64,000 nucleotides of DNA from Rotaria sordida (taxonomy: Eukaryota > Rotifera > Eurotatoria > Philodinida > Philodinidae), in assembly GCA_905250125.1 (NCBI GenBank), contig CAJNOL010001017.1, positions 1-64,000 on the forward strand, read 5' to 3'. Below, in pieces: positions 45,401 to 56,913 of this stretch (within the stretch, counting starts at the first letter, position 1; each line of letters opens with the position of its first letter). The notes below the pieces were generated by a model that saw nothing but the letters and a program-made list of their open reading frames with translations, did no database searches and was not told the origin of the DNA. Made by a program: the position numbers and the translations under genes.

Positions 45401-47478
45401 CAGCGTAAAATACTAGAGACCATTGCCAATGATATTATATGCAATATAGGACAAAAGTCTCCTTCCCTGTATCTCGACTAGAATACATGCTATAGGTCGA
45501 AAAATTTGTGTGTATATACTTCATTAAGAATGTAGATCTGAAAAACACGAGCTTATCTCGATTGTTTAAATAGAATGAGAATTATGATGGATCGCATCTA
45601 TTTATCTTTTTTAACTTCATAACTCTGAAAAAGAAGAACTTGATGCTTTACTCAATTCTTCATTATTTAGTAGTTTGTTCCAATTATTTACCCTATTGAT
45701 TTGATCGAAATTCTTCAATCTTTTCTAGAATTGTAGCCATTTTTTCAGAACCATTCGAATGGAGAAAACCTATTTGCTAGCCTTTGATGATCATTACTCA
45801 GTAATAGTTGAATAGATTGAGCCGAAAATTATACATAAACATTGTCTGTAATTAAAATTTCATGAAAGAACCTTCGACTAAAGGAAAATCTCATTCGAAT
45901 ACACATTATGTTGGTTCAGAGGACTGAGAGAATTAATAGTGTACTTGATAACAAGGAATGAAAAATTTAGTAGACAACTTTTTTCACGATAAAAACTTGA
46001 AGCACAAATAGACGCTCTTCATCATAATTCTCTTTGTATTTAAGAAATTGGAGTGATCTCGTATTTCTGAACTAAATTTCAAGTGCAGTGTATACACACA
46101 AATTTTCCGATCTTCAACATGTATCATAGCCAAGATACAGGAGATGAAAGACTTTTGTCCACAATTATACTATCATTTCATACTATGTATGGTTGGTTGC
46201 AAATTATCGTTTTAGTATTACTCTATTCTACTGTGTTGTGTTTAATTTATAATCATCGGAAATGTAAGCATTCGTCTACCTACTGTAGTCGGGAACATAC
46301 ATAAAAAGATTCCTGCTTCACTATTAGAAAGTACTAATCAAACCTTACACACAACTACTGTAATAAAGCACACAATTTTTCATGAACTCAATTACTTACG
46401 TAGCATATCCACTTAATAGACGATAAAATTGTGATTCAGCAAGACGAAAATGTACTTCGGCAGCTGATCCTATTTGTTATGTATAAATAAAATAAGATAA
46501 ATAATCATTATAACTAGAAAATATACCTTGTTTATAACTTCGTTCAGGAAAAAGTTCAAAATATTTGACATGAGTACCTTTAAGTACTTCTTCTTCACCT
46601 TCCATTAATAAAGCCCCTTCTGTAATCTATATAATTATGAACTTAATGAAAAATAGAACAAAGAATATGAATAACTTACTTTACTTTGAAGTTGTTCGAC
46701 TTCTTTCTTTCGTTCTTCAGCTTCTTCACGTGATTTTTTTAATTTTTCTTTTAATTTTTCTTTTAATTCAAATGCCTAAAATTAATCATCATATTGAATA
46801 GAAAAAAATAATTTTTTTTTTTACTTATACGTACTCTTTCAATCATTAAACGTTTTTCATCATCATTCATTTTAGAAAACGTTTTTTCAAGCTTAACATC
46901 ATAAGCACTTTCCTGTAGAATAATATTCTCTATTAAACAATTATCTATCTTGTATTAACTTACATCATCTGAATTGTATTCTTCTGTTTCTTCTTCATCA
47001 TTATATTCTTTACTTTCTGCTTTACGTTTTTTTCCACATTCAATTGTTTCTTTTGGTTTAGTTGATTCAGTTGTTTTTTCTTCTTCTTCATCACTACTAT
47101 CCGCGTCAGGATTAAGAAGATTAAATGGATGACTAAATTCCGCAAAGTGAAGTAAATTTTTTCGATAACATGTAGCACCAAATGGACACACTGGTAAAGT
47201 TTTGTTATTAGCTTCAAACAAAAAAAAACAAAAATTTTAAACAAAAGAAAAATTCGATTGATCAACATACTCGGTTTAACTTCTGATGTAGTGGTTGAAG
47301 ATGATGCAGTGTCAGAATGCGAATATTCCTTGAAATGAGCAGGATTTTTACGATAACAATTGTTACCTAGAAATAAATGATTGTTGTATGCGAGAAAGAT
47401 GAAATAAGAGAACGAAATACCATATGGGCATAGAGGTAAGTCTTCTAATTTGACTTTTTTAGCCGGATGTGCAGACAT
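42485..47478 (-). CDS. PBZ-PBZ-ADP-ribosyltransferase-BRCT protein
   Basis: About 17 exons from ATG 47478 to TGA 42485, about 550 residues. N-terminus: two PAR-binding zinc fingers (CPYGNNCYRKNPAHFKEYSH, and CPFGATCYRKNLLHFAEFSH in exon 3), as in APLF/CHFR. Next is an acidic stretch (SDEEEEKTTES), a KKRK-type nuclear signal and a charged coiled coil (KEKLKKSREEAEERKKEVEQ). The PARP-type catalytic domain carries FHGTA (NAD-binding His), CETGFKIPG, HATDSGYYGRGTYFS (Tyr), YSMGYIKGSTKLLLCQVLQG and LPQYIVHY. The position of PARP1 catalytic Glu is Gln or Ile depending on alignment, so mono-ADP-ribosylation is predicted. The C-terminal region IFTGYKLAFIG, FGGHVC, NVIICSVAEME, FYREDFLYDSI looks like a BRCT domain. 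All this points to a nuclear DNA-damage role. A 2.5-kb intron (about 43919-46399) contains a palindromic element. Confidence 0.9.
44048..45021. mobile_element. Foldback/MITE-like element in PARP intron
   Basis: Left end ATAAAGAATGTCCCATAATAACTGAG (44048) and CTTGACGTAGAAGGCT (44115) reappear inverted at 45021 to about 44950 (GGGACATCCTTTAT, TCTTCTACGTCAAG). A second inverted block (CTCTTGGTAAAACTAGTATTGAAGTCCATGG at about 44192) pairs with about 44865-44895. Total about 975 bp; arms about 190 bp or more. Internal frames (44460-44654, 44750-44935) have no recognisable transposase motif. Confidence 0.8.
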
Positions 47479-49637
47479 TGGGGAAAAATAGAAATCTATA
47501 AGAAATTTAAAGAAAAAAAGTTTCAAGATTTACTTATAGAAAGTATTGGATAATTATCCAATTGTTTTCAGTTATAAAGAAGGTTGAACACGAAGAATTC
47601 GTTTATCATTTCAAATGTATGAATTACTTATATCTCGACGGGAAAATCAACGTTTGAAACGATTAGTCTCTAAGCGAAAGTTTCATTGAATAAATCTCGT
47701 ATTATTTTCAGATGTGATAAAGACTAGAATTTGAAAGAAATTCACTAAAACTTCGAATTCATATGTCGAAAAGTGCTATTCAGATAAAGTATCGACTTAT
47801 TGAATAAATACTACGTGTACGTATTCTTGAAAGCGAAGTTTTAGTACTCAATACGATTTTGGTTTGTCTAATAGAAAGACACATTGATCTTATCATGCCT
47901 AAAAAATACAATGGATTCTTTGAAATTCTATTCATATCGTCTAAAACAATATTGATTTTAAAATTTGATATACGAAGGGAATTCAAAAGTTTTTCAAATA
48001 ACTTTCAATTGAACCGAGCAACACGCATCATAATATTCATGTTGGTTTATTTTCGTAGCTCACTATAAGCACGGTAAACTAGTCAATGAAAACACATACG
48101 TAATAACTAAATCTACGACAATTGAAGCTCATAAGTTCAGATGAGCTGCCAGCGATGGGATCAAAGCGTGTTTTTTTTTTGAATTCGAACCGATCCCATT
48201 ACTGTGAACTACTCAAAAGAGGCCAAGTAAAATAGGGATTCTTTTTGTATCATACTATGAATACCGATGAGAAATTCAAAGGTCGAAGATTATCTCGTAA
48301 AAAAGTTTACCTTTTCTCAAAAGTCAATTACTAATGAGTAGATGACAATGTTTCATAATTTCCTTAAATCGTCTCTGAATTTTAAATTTTACGTCAATGT
48401 GTACCGTATCATATAAAACACTTCTAGATTATTAGATATAGTTATTCTCGAAATTATTCGACCGGAGTTTGTTTTCGCTTACCGTCGTAAACTCTAAGAA
48501 GAATTTTCGAAGATGAAAACGATCACTAGTTTTTCAAGGATATAGTCACTGAAAAATCAAAGCCCAAGATTTTCATCTCTTGAAGTTCTGTTTGAATTAC
48601 TAAGAATGATAGCTCAAACAATTCTCTACGCAATGAAATGTTTACCAGTTGTCTACGAAGGTTTTAGAATGAGTTACTTAAATTTTGTGAAAAGCACAGG
48701 TATCTTCCATAAGGTTGATGTATCTATGTCAAAAAACGGCGTAGAGAGAGTTGGAAGACGTTTCATTTTGTGAAGAATTGTTTGCTCTATTATTCTGGAT
48801 CATTCAAACAAAATTCCAAGAGATGAAAAACAGAGATTTCGATTTTTCAGTGACCTTATCCTTGAAAAATAAATAATCATTTTTATTTTCGAAAATCTTT
48901 GTTTAAAATAAAATTCTCTATACGAATTAATATTTGGATTCTTATTAGAGTTTACAACAATAATTAAAAATAAACCTGTTCAAATAATTTTGAGAGTCAC
49001 TGTATGTGTTTTGTTCGATCGCAATTTGTTAGTAGAAGTCGATATGACCTATAAAGAATATAATAATGATCGTTGTCCTTAAAAAACATTTTTGAGACAT
49101 ATTTTGTCGAGAGCAATACGTACGGTTTAATATTGTAGTCGATCTAATGAGAAGCAAGCAAATATGAAATACTTATCAATTTCAAGAATAGATGCGTTAA
49201 CATCACATGACAGACCTTCATATAATGCTAATTGAGTTGACTTACTGATTTAAAAAAGATCTTCTCTTATGACACTATTATTCACATATTACATGTCTAA
49301 AAAATGAATCCTCAGATGAAATATAAAACGGGTCTATTATTCTAAAAAATTCTCAAGCAAAAAACAAATTGTTTTAAAATAAAATGAAATTCATCGTCTT
49401 TTTATACATTTGAAAATGTTGGTTATTGCACCATATGTCACAAATACTGTGCAATACCATTTTAATTATTCATTTCAAGAGCTATTTAAATCAATATCAT
49501 CCTATTGCTTTATTTTTTCTACCAATCAAAAATTTGTAAGAAACCTTCTTACTTCAATTGGTCTACTGATGTTTCAACTTGTGTGATCATTTACATTACT
49601 GTATTATTATTTTTTTGATTTCATTCAAAATATTCTA
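47479..49637. other. Intergenic spacer with one palindrome
   Basis: No gene supported. Contains the inverted repeat listed at 48495-48905. Open frames at 47780-48068 overlap on opposite strands and have no motif. Confidence 0.55.
48495..48905. repeat. Intergenic inverted repeat
   Basis: TTTTTCAAGGATATAGTCACTGAAAAATC (about 48531) pairs with GATTTTTCAGTGACCTTATCCTTGAAAAAT (about 48842). Inner words CATCTCTTGAAGTTCTGTTTGAAT and CAAACAATTCT also pair. Arms are about 170 bp around about 48700. Confidence 0.83.
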
Positions 49638-50598
49638 ATGAGTGAAAAAGTAATTCATAGTTTCGAAGGTATTTGTCCATTAACACATAATGGAATATAT
49701 GGCATTAAAAAAAAGTAAAAATTAAATTATTAAAATCTGAAAAATAAAATTTTTATTTTTGATTTTATTTAAGTTTTAATATGCCAAATTTTCCTTGTTC
49801 TGATAAAACAGAACATATATCACTTAAAAAACATCTTATGTATAAACATAATCTATCAAATACGGCTGGTATGAAATCTTTTCTTTTGCGTAATTAAATA
49901 ATCTCTAATTCTATTATTTTATTTAGCAAATAAAATTGTACTCGATCGTATGAATACATTAAATTTAAATCGTAAAAAAAAATCTATATTAACATTTAAT
50001 AGTACACAAGAATTATATTCACATTCAGTTCATTGGCATAAAGGTCAATGTCCATTTTCATATGGTTTTAATAATGTTTATAATTTAACATATTTAAATC
50101 ATAATATTAAAAATTTTGATTGTCGTCATAGAAAACAATGTTTATTATTATCACATTTACGTGTATCACATAATTTAAATATAAAATCAGCTAAAAAAAT
50201 TGTTAAAGCACTTATGTCATCATCAATTGAAAGTAAACAAAAATCTTCAATTGAAAATGATATTCGAGAAATAATTTTATTTCAAAAAGATGATATTGTA
50301 TCAAATACAAGTCCGTATGTTAAATCTATAAAAACAAAATTGATAAACAATTAGAGAAATTCTTTTTTTTTTTTTGCCTTTTAGAAATATTTATAATGAT
50401 GATCGAAGATTTCGGCATTATTGTCCATTAACAAAAAATGAATTTATTCATGAACAACCATTATTTAATATACCTTGTACTAAAATAAATGAAAAATTTC
50501 TTCTATTTGCACATCTTCAGTATGTTATTGAAATTTTATTTCAAAATGGAAATCTTTCATTCTTACTTTTAATTAATGATATATCAGACAAATCATGA
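49638..50598 (+). CDS. Three-module C2H2-like protein, unknown family
   Basis: Four exons (49638-49714, 49774-49868, 49927-50314, 50385-50598) join in phase to 257 residues, starting MSEKVIHSFEG and ending NDISDKS. Three copies of a module are visible: CPLTHN..FPCSDKTE..HLMYKH (C-x20-C-x11-H-x4-H), CPFSYG..FDCRHRKQC..HLRVSH (C-x23-C-x10-H-x4-H) and YCPLTK..IPCTKINE..HLQYVI (C-x17-C-x11-H, last His absent). The long, variable Cys-Cys loop is unlike classical C2H2 fingers. Metal binding is plausible but unproven. A shorter reading stopping at 50354 is possible if the last intron is retained. The gene at 52071 has the same module, so the pair are probably tandem paralogues. Confidence 0.7.
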
Positions 50599-52070
50599 AC
50601 ATGTTGAGTCTTTTTTTTTTTGATGAAAAATGATGTACTAGGAGTGTTGACGTGTAGAAGTAGAACTTTGGGCCCTCTCCTACAGATGTAACAGATATTT
50701 ACGAGGGAAACTCTTCAGAGGTCAAATCACTTGTCAACTAAAACGATGTTCATTTGATGAGTAAGAGAAAAGTTTAGAATAGTTTGGGTTTTCCAGTCCT
50801 TCCTTCTCTAGATATTGAAATTTTACGGATGATTTTTTTAAACAAAAAGCTCAGGCCAGGCGAAAAATTGACTTTCGAGCTCACGGTTTGCATAAACAAA
50901 GTATTCAATGAGATTAGTTCACTGGACAAATTGTAAGTTTTCTAGTGTCTCCTGTCCTTAGACATTCAATATTCTCTTATGTGTAAAAAGTAAATTTTGT
51001 TCATATATTTACATCTTCAGAAAGGAAATACTAGTTGCACAATCAACTGATCTCACTAAGAATTTTGTTCGTGCAAAGTTTAAAGTAGAAACTCTCACGT
51101 GACTTGAGAAGGACCACAGTTTTTTGTTGAAAAAAAAAACAGTAAAATTTCGAGAACGAAGGTCTGGAAAATCGAACCGTTATAGACTTTTCTATTACTT
51201 ATCAAATGAATATAGTTTCGGTCGAAAAGTAATTTTACACCTGAAGTGGTTCCCTTGTTAGCAACGGCTTGTCAGAAACATGTTAGAAACAGCTCATCAC
51301 ATACCGTATATAAATAACTTCTCGATAGAATATATAAACTACTTTCTTATTGCAGTTCTAGAAGATTATGGTGAAGAAATATATCGCAACATCAATAGAA
51401 TAAAATAATCTTTCTATGATCAGAAGTATTTTTTTGCGTTGCTTTTATTATTATCGTAGAACTCGTTTGTGCTTTTTTTGTTTGAAGAGCTCATTTTGTA
51501 CGAATATCAAACATATGATAACTTCCTATCAGCGTAAAAATAGTGAAAAGTTAAACGAATGTTGATAGGTAAAAAAAAACCAACTAAATTGAAGAACGCA
51601 GTTTATCACGTACATTATATTATAATAAAGGTTTATTTGACATGAAAGGTGATTAATAGTATCAGTAAGAGTTCGATGAGTAATACAAACTTATAGAATT
51701 GATATCGAAGAGTCATTTAAACAAGTTCACGCATTATCCAACCGTTGATAACTCAGTCGATTTCAACTGAAACTGTAAAATTGAGAAGAAGATGATGAAT
51801 ATATTATTCTTTGTTTTTTTTTTTTGACTAATAGATTTAAACATAGCTTCTGATTCAATGAACGACTTATCGAATTTTTTCATACAGAAAAATCATCAGT
51901 TCCAAAAGAAAAACAATAAAGTCTAATAATTCGTAAAAGAAAAGTCATTCTTTAAGTATTGCTATCTGCTATTTTGTCATAAAATTTTGTATTCAAATAT
52001 TTTATTTCACAAATTGTATAGCAAAAAATTCAAATATTAATTTGAACTTGTCTATAGACATTATCATCAA
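50599..52070. other. Spacer between paralogues, with palindrome
   Basis: No gene supported. Holds the inverted repeat at 50692-51262. Confidence 0.55.
50692..51262. repeat. Intergenic long inverted repeat
   Basis: AGGGAAACTCTTCAGAGGT (50705) pairs with ACCTGAAGTGGTTCCCTTG (about 51240-51258). TTCATTTGATGAGTAAGAGAAAAGT and TTGGGTTTTCCAGTCCTTC (50750-50805) pair with about 51155-51210. Arms are about 250 bp with about 75-80% visible identity. Confidence 0.85.
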
Positions 52071-53613
52071 ATGAGTGGTGAAATTGCTCTTCGTCTAATT
52101 CGAGCTATTCGTACTGGTACTGAATCAACCGTAATCAATGATTTATTTCAAAATAATACCAATAATCAATCTACTTCTTCAACAATATCAACTAATTCTT
52201 CAAATTCAAAGAATACAACAGTTGCTGATGAAATTGATATTGTTCCTTATAAATGTACATGTCCCTATTCAACTAGCTCAACTGATGGAAATGCAAATAC
52301 TTTAGAAAGCCATTTAAAAAAATTAACAAAATTTGTTAAAAATATTCCATGTGATCGTCCTTGTCCAGTTAATCTTTATCGACATCTTCGAAATTATCAT
52401 AAAGTTGATTTACAACATGCCAAAGATATAACACGAACAATAATGTTATCTAAAACAGTACAATCTGATGTTTTAAAACAAGGAAATATAGATGAAGTTT
52501 CAACATCAATTAAAAAACGGATGAAATTACCAGTAAGAATAATAAAAATAAAACTCCATGAGGAAGGGGAAGGAGATGATTAGTATTCTATATGGATACG
52601 ACTTTTTGCAACCGAATCGGAGCTAATCGACATTCAGCAAATATTTACACAGTCATAGTACAGCTTTCAAACTTGTATTTTATATGAAAAAGTATACTAT
52701 TCAGTTTCTTTTATAAACACCAACAAAAAAAAAAGAGATCATCTTAAGTTCCACAAAAAATCTAAGTGATTCAAGATTCACTTGATGTCTTTCATCTTTT
52801 AAAATCTGATCAATTTCGCTAAATATATGTTTGCTTGTTGCTGATAACGTTAGAATAGCATGTAGTGTTAGTGTCAAACGTCATAATTGTGGATATATGT
52901 ACACAAATGCTTTGTTATTATGATAATAAATGTTCACCTTTTCTGATAATTTATTTTCTCCTTCATGTATTCAGTTACTTCATCATATAACTTATCATCA
53001 TATGCAGATGAATTTCCATTAAAAAAACGAATTCTTGTAGTAAAACAAAATCGCTTTTCATTCCTGTAACTTGTTTTTTAAGTACTCGAATCGGTTTTCA
53101 CTCTTATGCTTTTATATAAATAGCAATGTGAGAAAATAAAAATATCTCGAAACGTCGAGATTCCATTAATTGTCGGACGGGTATCCAACCCGGTTACATG
53201 ACATTCAATATGATTATGATTATGTTTTTTTATTATTTAGAAATCAACAAATGATTATGAATCAACAATACCTTTAGGTATATTCATTTAAAAAAAAAAT
53301 GATTGCATAAATTTTATTTTTGTTTAGTTCATGTGGATATGAATAGTGGTAAATCTGAAGGAAAAAGTATGAAATGATTAAAATAAAATTGTTTTTAATC
53401 TATATTTTGGAATTTTAGATGAATCAATTGATTTTTTAATTGGAAATGAAAATCTTGATGAATGGGTAACGTTATTATTTATAAAAGAAATTTTTGTACA
53501 TAAAAATTTTTTCCTTTTAGGATCCTTCAATGATTTATGATAGTGAATCACTTTTTCTTTCATTTGACGAAGAAAGAATATGTGATAATGGTAGCATCGA
53601 AGGAAACGTTTAA
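52071..53613 (+). CDS. Single-module C2H2-like protein, paralogue
   Basis: Five exons (52071-52532, 53241-53277, 53328-53366, 53419-53465, 53521-53613) join in phase to 225 residues. The first donor is CCA|GTAAGA; without it the frame would continue to a TAG at 52583 (170 aa), which is a possible alternative end. A Ser/Thr/Asn-rich N-terminal stretch precedes one module, YKCTCPYSTSS..IPCDRPCPVNLYRHLRNYH (C-x29-C-x10-H-x4-H). The module is followed by a helix and then an acidic tail (DFLIGNENLDEW, YDSESLFLSFDEE) that resembles an activation or interaction region. AATAAA follows the stop directly. The family is unrecognised. The shared module, strand and closeness to the gene at 49638 suggest local duplication. 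Confidence 0.6.
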
Positions 53614-53815
53614 ATAAAATATCTATGTGTTATGTTTGTTTTTTTCTCTTCTAAACTTTCTGAACAGTCTCTATGAGACGTGCGGTTCTAATCAGTTTTG
53701 CATATATTTTTTTCGATTTTTCTAATGAATTGAACATGTTATTTTCCTTTTCGTATGCTTAATTCTAAAAATGCAAAAAAAAAACAAAATTAACGATCTA
53801 AAATATTGTTTTTAT

Positions 53816-56379
53816 TTAACCGTAATTCGCACGTTGAATACCATTTTGATCTGAAGAGAAAATTAGGAGATACAATAAGAAATGAATGACATAACTTACA
53901 TGCTTCAATACGTGATGTAGATTCTTTTTTAAATTCATCTGTAAGTTTTTTTTCATAAGTTATTTCTTCAGTGATTCCTTCGATATCTAAATAAGGCAAA
54001 GATATTTTTTATCGGAAAAGAAAAAAATGAAAAATATTTACAAAGTTGTAATTGAGTGATTGTTAAAGTTTTCGGATCAATACAACCGATAGGTCCTTCA
54101 AGGTATGAATAGATTTTTAAAAAAAGTTATGATTGGTGCTACTCACCATCATCAGTAGGCTTGAAATTAGGAAGAAAAGTTGTATTAGGTATATTTTGTG
54201 AATGGATAGAATTAGTTTTTATAGCTAAACGACAATATGTTTAGAGTTGAATTTCACTCATCTTGGATCTATTAAAACGTTTTTTCACAATTTGCCAAGT
54301 AGAAGAAAGATTTACAATAACGAAGAATCTATCATATTTTACATTTTAATCCTACAGTGATTATCCTAACAGTGTTCGAATATTAATCAGATTAATATCT
54401 ATCAAATAATTTCACAATACTAAAAAGAATTTGGAGTTTTTATTCATGATTAACTAACGATGAAACCTCTTCAGATGTCCCTTCTGATTCCAATGACTCT
54501 TTGCCTATAGATACTACATAGTGTTATAATATAAATCCTAAACGTATTTAGGTTCCTATTAAGATTTGACTAAGCTAATGAATTTTTTAATATATCTATT
54601 TTCTAGAGGTCTCACATTTTCAGAAAGCTTGTATTTTCGAATTTTTATTTCAAACGTTGTGTATATAGAGAAGCCAACTAGACCAGCTTCCATAAAGAAA
54701 TTCAGGTGTTTTGAACAAAGTCTTTTCGAAAGATGAGACTTTCAAGATATAGACCTTTTTCTATGGAAATTAATCTAGTTGAGTTCTCTATATGCGCAAA
54801 GTTTCAAATCAAAAGTCGAAAATATGAGTTTTTCGAATATGTGAACCCTCTAGAAAACAGATACGTGAAAAATTCGATAGCTTAATCAAATCTCAATAGG
54901 ATACCAAATTCCTTTACGGTTTTGATTAGAATACTGTAGTATCTATAGGCAAAAAAATCATGGAAATCGGAAGAGAATATTTGAAGAAGTGCCCTCGTAA
55001 GTGTGCTACATTCATGCGATAACTAACCAGACTGTAATCCGTAGTTTGAATTCATATTGGACCCACGAGAAGGTTTCGATCAGACTAGAAAAGTTCTAAA
55101 AGAGTTCGTGTCAATGGGTCTGCGGAGCCGAGTTATGACCATTTTACTAATTTTTCGCCCATTTTTAGATATTTACTGAAAAATCAACTAATGAAATTTG
55201 GAACTGAAATTTAGTCCACAGATAGATCTAAAGATCCTTAGAATAGTCTAAACGTTTCAGCAGAAAACAAAAAGTTCATTTATTGGGAAATTGAATTTCC
55301 AACAAATGGTCGCTTGCCATAGAAATATCACAAAAATTGAGTTTACTTGAAACTTCAGCCTCTTGACAAAGGAACATTCTTTTCGGGTGAAGCTTTCAGA
55401 ATATTCTATGGATTATTAGACCTACCTATGGATAAAATTATAGATCGAAAATTCAGTAAAACAGTCATAACTCGGCTCGTACTGTGAAAAAATAACGGAG
55501 ATCAATGTTTCGAAATTCATTTTCTGTGATACATATATTCTTTGATAATGACTGTTACATTTAAAAATGAATTTCGATCTTAGAAAGCTTAAGTTCGTTT
55601 ATATACTTAGTTTCTTTCTTTTAATGATAATGTACCGTCAATCTGAAACATTCGAATAGTATTAATTGCCAAATTTGAAATTATATCAGGTCTATGCTCA
55701 GAAATAAATCCGACAGGACGCTAAAATTATATAAAACTAGTTTTTGCATGAAGATTAACTAGTATAGTTAGATTTTCGAAGTACATTTTCACAGTCGAAA
55801 TAGTACTTAAACAATACATCATATTTATAAATACACTTACTTTCTTTTGCTAATAATATTCCTTGATTATCTAGAAATATAATACTTTAAACAAAAGAAA
55901 AAAAAAGCTTCCATAGAATCTATCATACAAGCATTAATACGTGCATTTGAATCGTTTTTAATTCTTTCAAAATTATTTTTTTCTATATCAATTACTAATT
56001 AAACAAAAATGAATTTATATTTCATTTAAAATTTTCTTACATTGAATTATTTCTTTTTTATATTTATTGAGTTGTTCTATACTAAGTGATTTTGGATCAA
56101 CGCAAAAGAAATCATCTAAAGGGGAGAAAAAAAATATTTTCTCAATAAGTTTTTCTCCTTTTCATAACTATACCTCGATTTTCCATTGGAATAGGAAATG
56201 ATTTTGGTACTTATAATCGAAAATTTCAATTAAAAAAAAATAATTAAAAATAATCTCTTACAAGATGATGATGTTGATAATAAAGCATTTGAATTCAATG
56301 GAATTTGTGGAGAAAAAAATCGAAGATGAGGTTGAACGACAGGTAATAAAAGTATAGGTCCTGATCGTAAAGGAAACAT
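53816..56379 (-). CDS. Unknown protein with internally duplicated exons
   Basis: Exons 56379-56262, 56209-56174, 56115-56041, 55994-55929, 55870-55841, 55720-55636, 54224-54147, 54095-54042, 53986-53900 and 53850-53816. The first half (MFPLRSGPILLLPVVQPHLR.., then FCVDPKSLSIEQLNKYKKEI.., ARINAYNQGILLAKE) and the second half (CIDPKTLTITQLQLY.., SRIEAYQNGIQRANYG) share the pattern [VI]DPK[ST]L[ST]I-x-QL-x2-Y .. RI[NE]AY-x2-GI. All internal introns in both halves are phase 1, pointing to duplication of a three-exon unit. The join 55841 to 55720 is uncertain: the obvious donor causes a frame break (early stop), whereas a weaker donor at about 55816 keeps the frame. So this may be one gene or two. 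I recognise no domain; the repeat looks helical and charged. It is divergent from the CP110 gene with under 100 bp between ATGs. Confidence 0.55.
54470..55008. repeat. Foldback family A, full-length copy
   Basis: Perfectly nested palindrome. GCCTATAGATACTACATAGTGTT (54520) pairs with about 54930-54950, TCTATTTTCTAGAGG with CCTCTAGAAAACAGATA, and GTATATAGAGAAGCCAACTAGACCAG with the region about 54770-54795. Arms are about 265 bp. Shares sequence with 34265-34700 and 22885-23265. Confidence 0.87.
55120..55490. repeat. Second palindrome in the same intron
   Basis: GAGCCGAGTTATGACCATTTTACT (55127) pairs with CAGTAAAACAGTCATAACTCGGCTC (about 55456-55480). An inner block (TTGGGAAATTGAATTTCCAAC) lies at the centre. 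Confidence 0.75.
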
Positions 56380-56473
56380 AGTGATAAAAATGAAAGATAA
56401 TAGATAAAAAAGAATTTCTTTGCTTAGTAACGAAAAATAAAAAAGAATGAAAGAGTTTTTTTTTTTTTTTCAG
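56380..56473. promoter_or_regulatory. Compact divergent promoter region
   Basis: 94 bp separates the ATG of the unknown minus-strand gene from the CP110 ATG. Immediately before the CP110 ATG is a T-run ending TTTTTTTTCAG, a strong splice acceptor touching the start codon. That implies either an upstream 5'-UTR exon or spliced-leader trans-splicing. Confidence 0.45.
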
Positions 56474-56867
56474 ATGGAACAATTTATTGAAAGACTTGAT
56501 ACTCTTCTTGATAATGATCCATTTAGTGATGTTGATTGGAAATCATTATCACATAATGATTGCGAAGTTAGTTAATCATATTTAATCGATTTCTTATTGT
56601 AAAATCTTTATTTTTTTTCTATTTATAGTTATTAGAAAAATATCGTTTAAGACATCTCGAAGAACGAAAACGAATACGAGAAGAAAGAAAAACAAAAAGT
56701 GTAATTTAAATAAAAGAACCTTGCTGAATTTGGTGACCTATCTTGAAACGGGATACCATATATGTGGGTTTGTAGAGTCATTTTTGGCACTTCAAATGGT
56801 GTATAAGAAATCAAGTTTTTTTCAAATTTTGATGTGCTATGAGTCCATATACTGATTATAATCCTTG

Positions 56868-56913
<46 letters not shown>

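Noticed and set aside
46083-46304. 73-aa frame with a hydrophobic segment inside the PARP intron
   Set aside because: No start context, homology or splice partners; a chance frame is likely.
50374-50598. Independent gene starting at 50374
   Set aside because: The frame joins in phase (CC|GTATGT donor at 50315, TTTTAG acceptor at 50384) to the upstream gene, so it is better read as its last exon.
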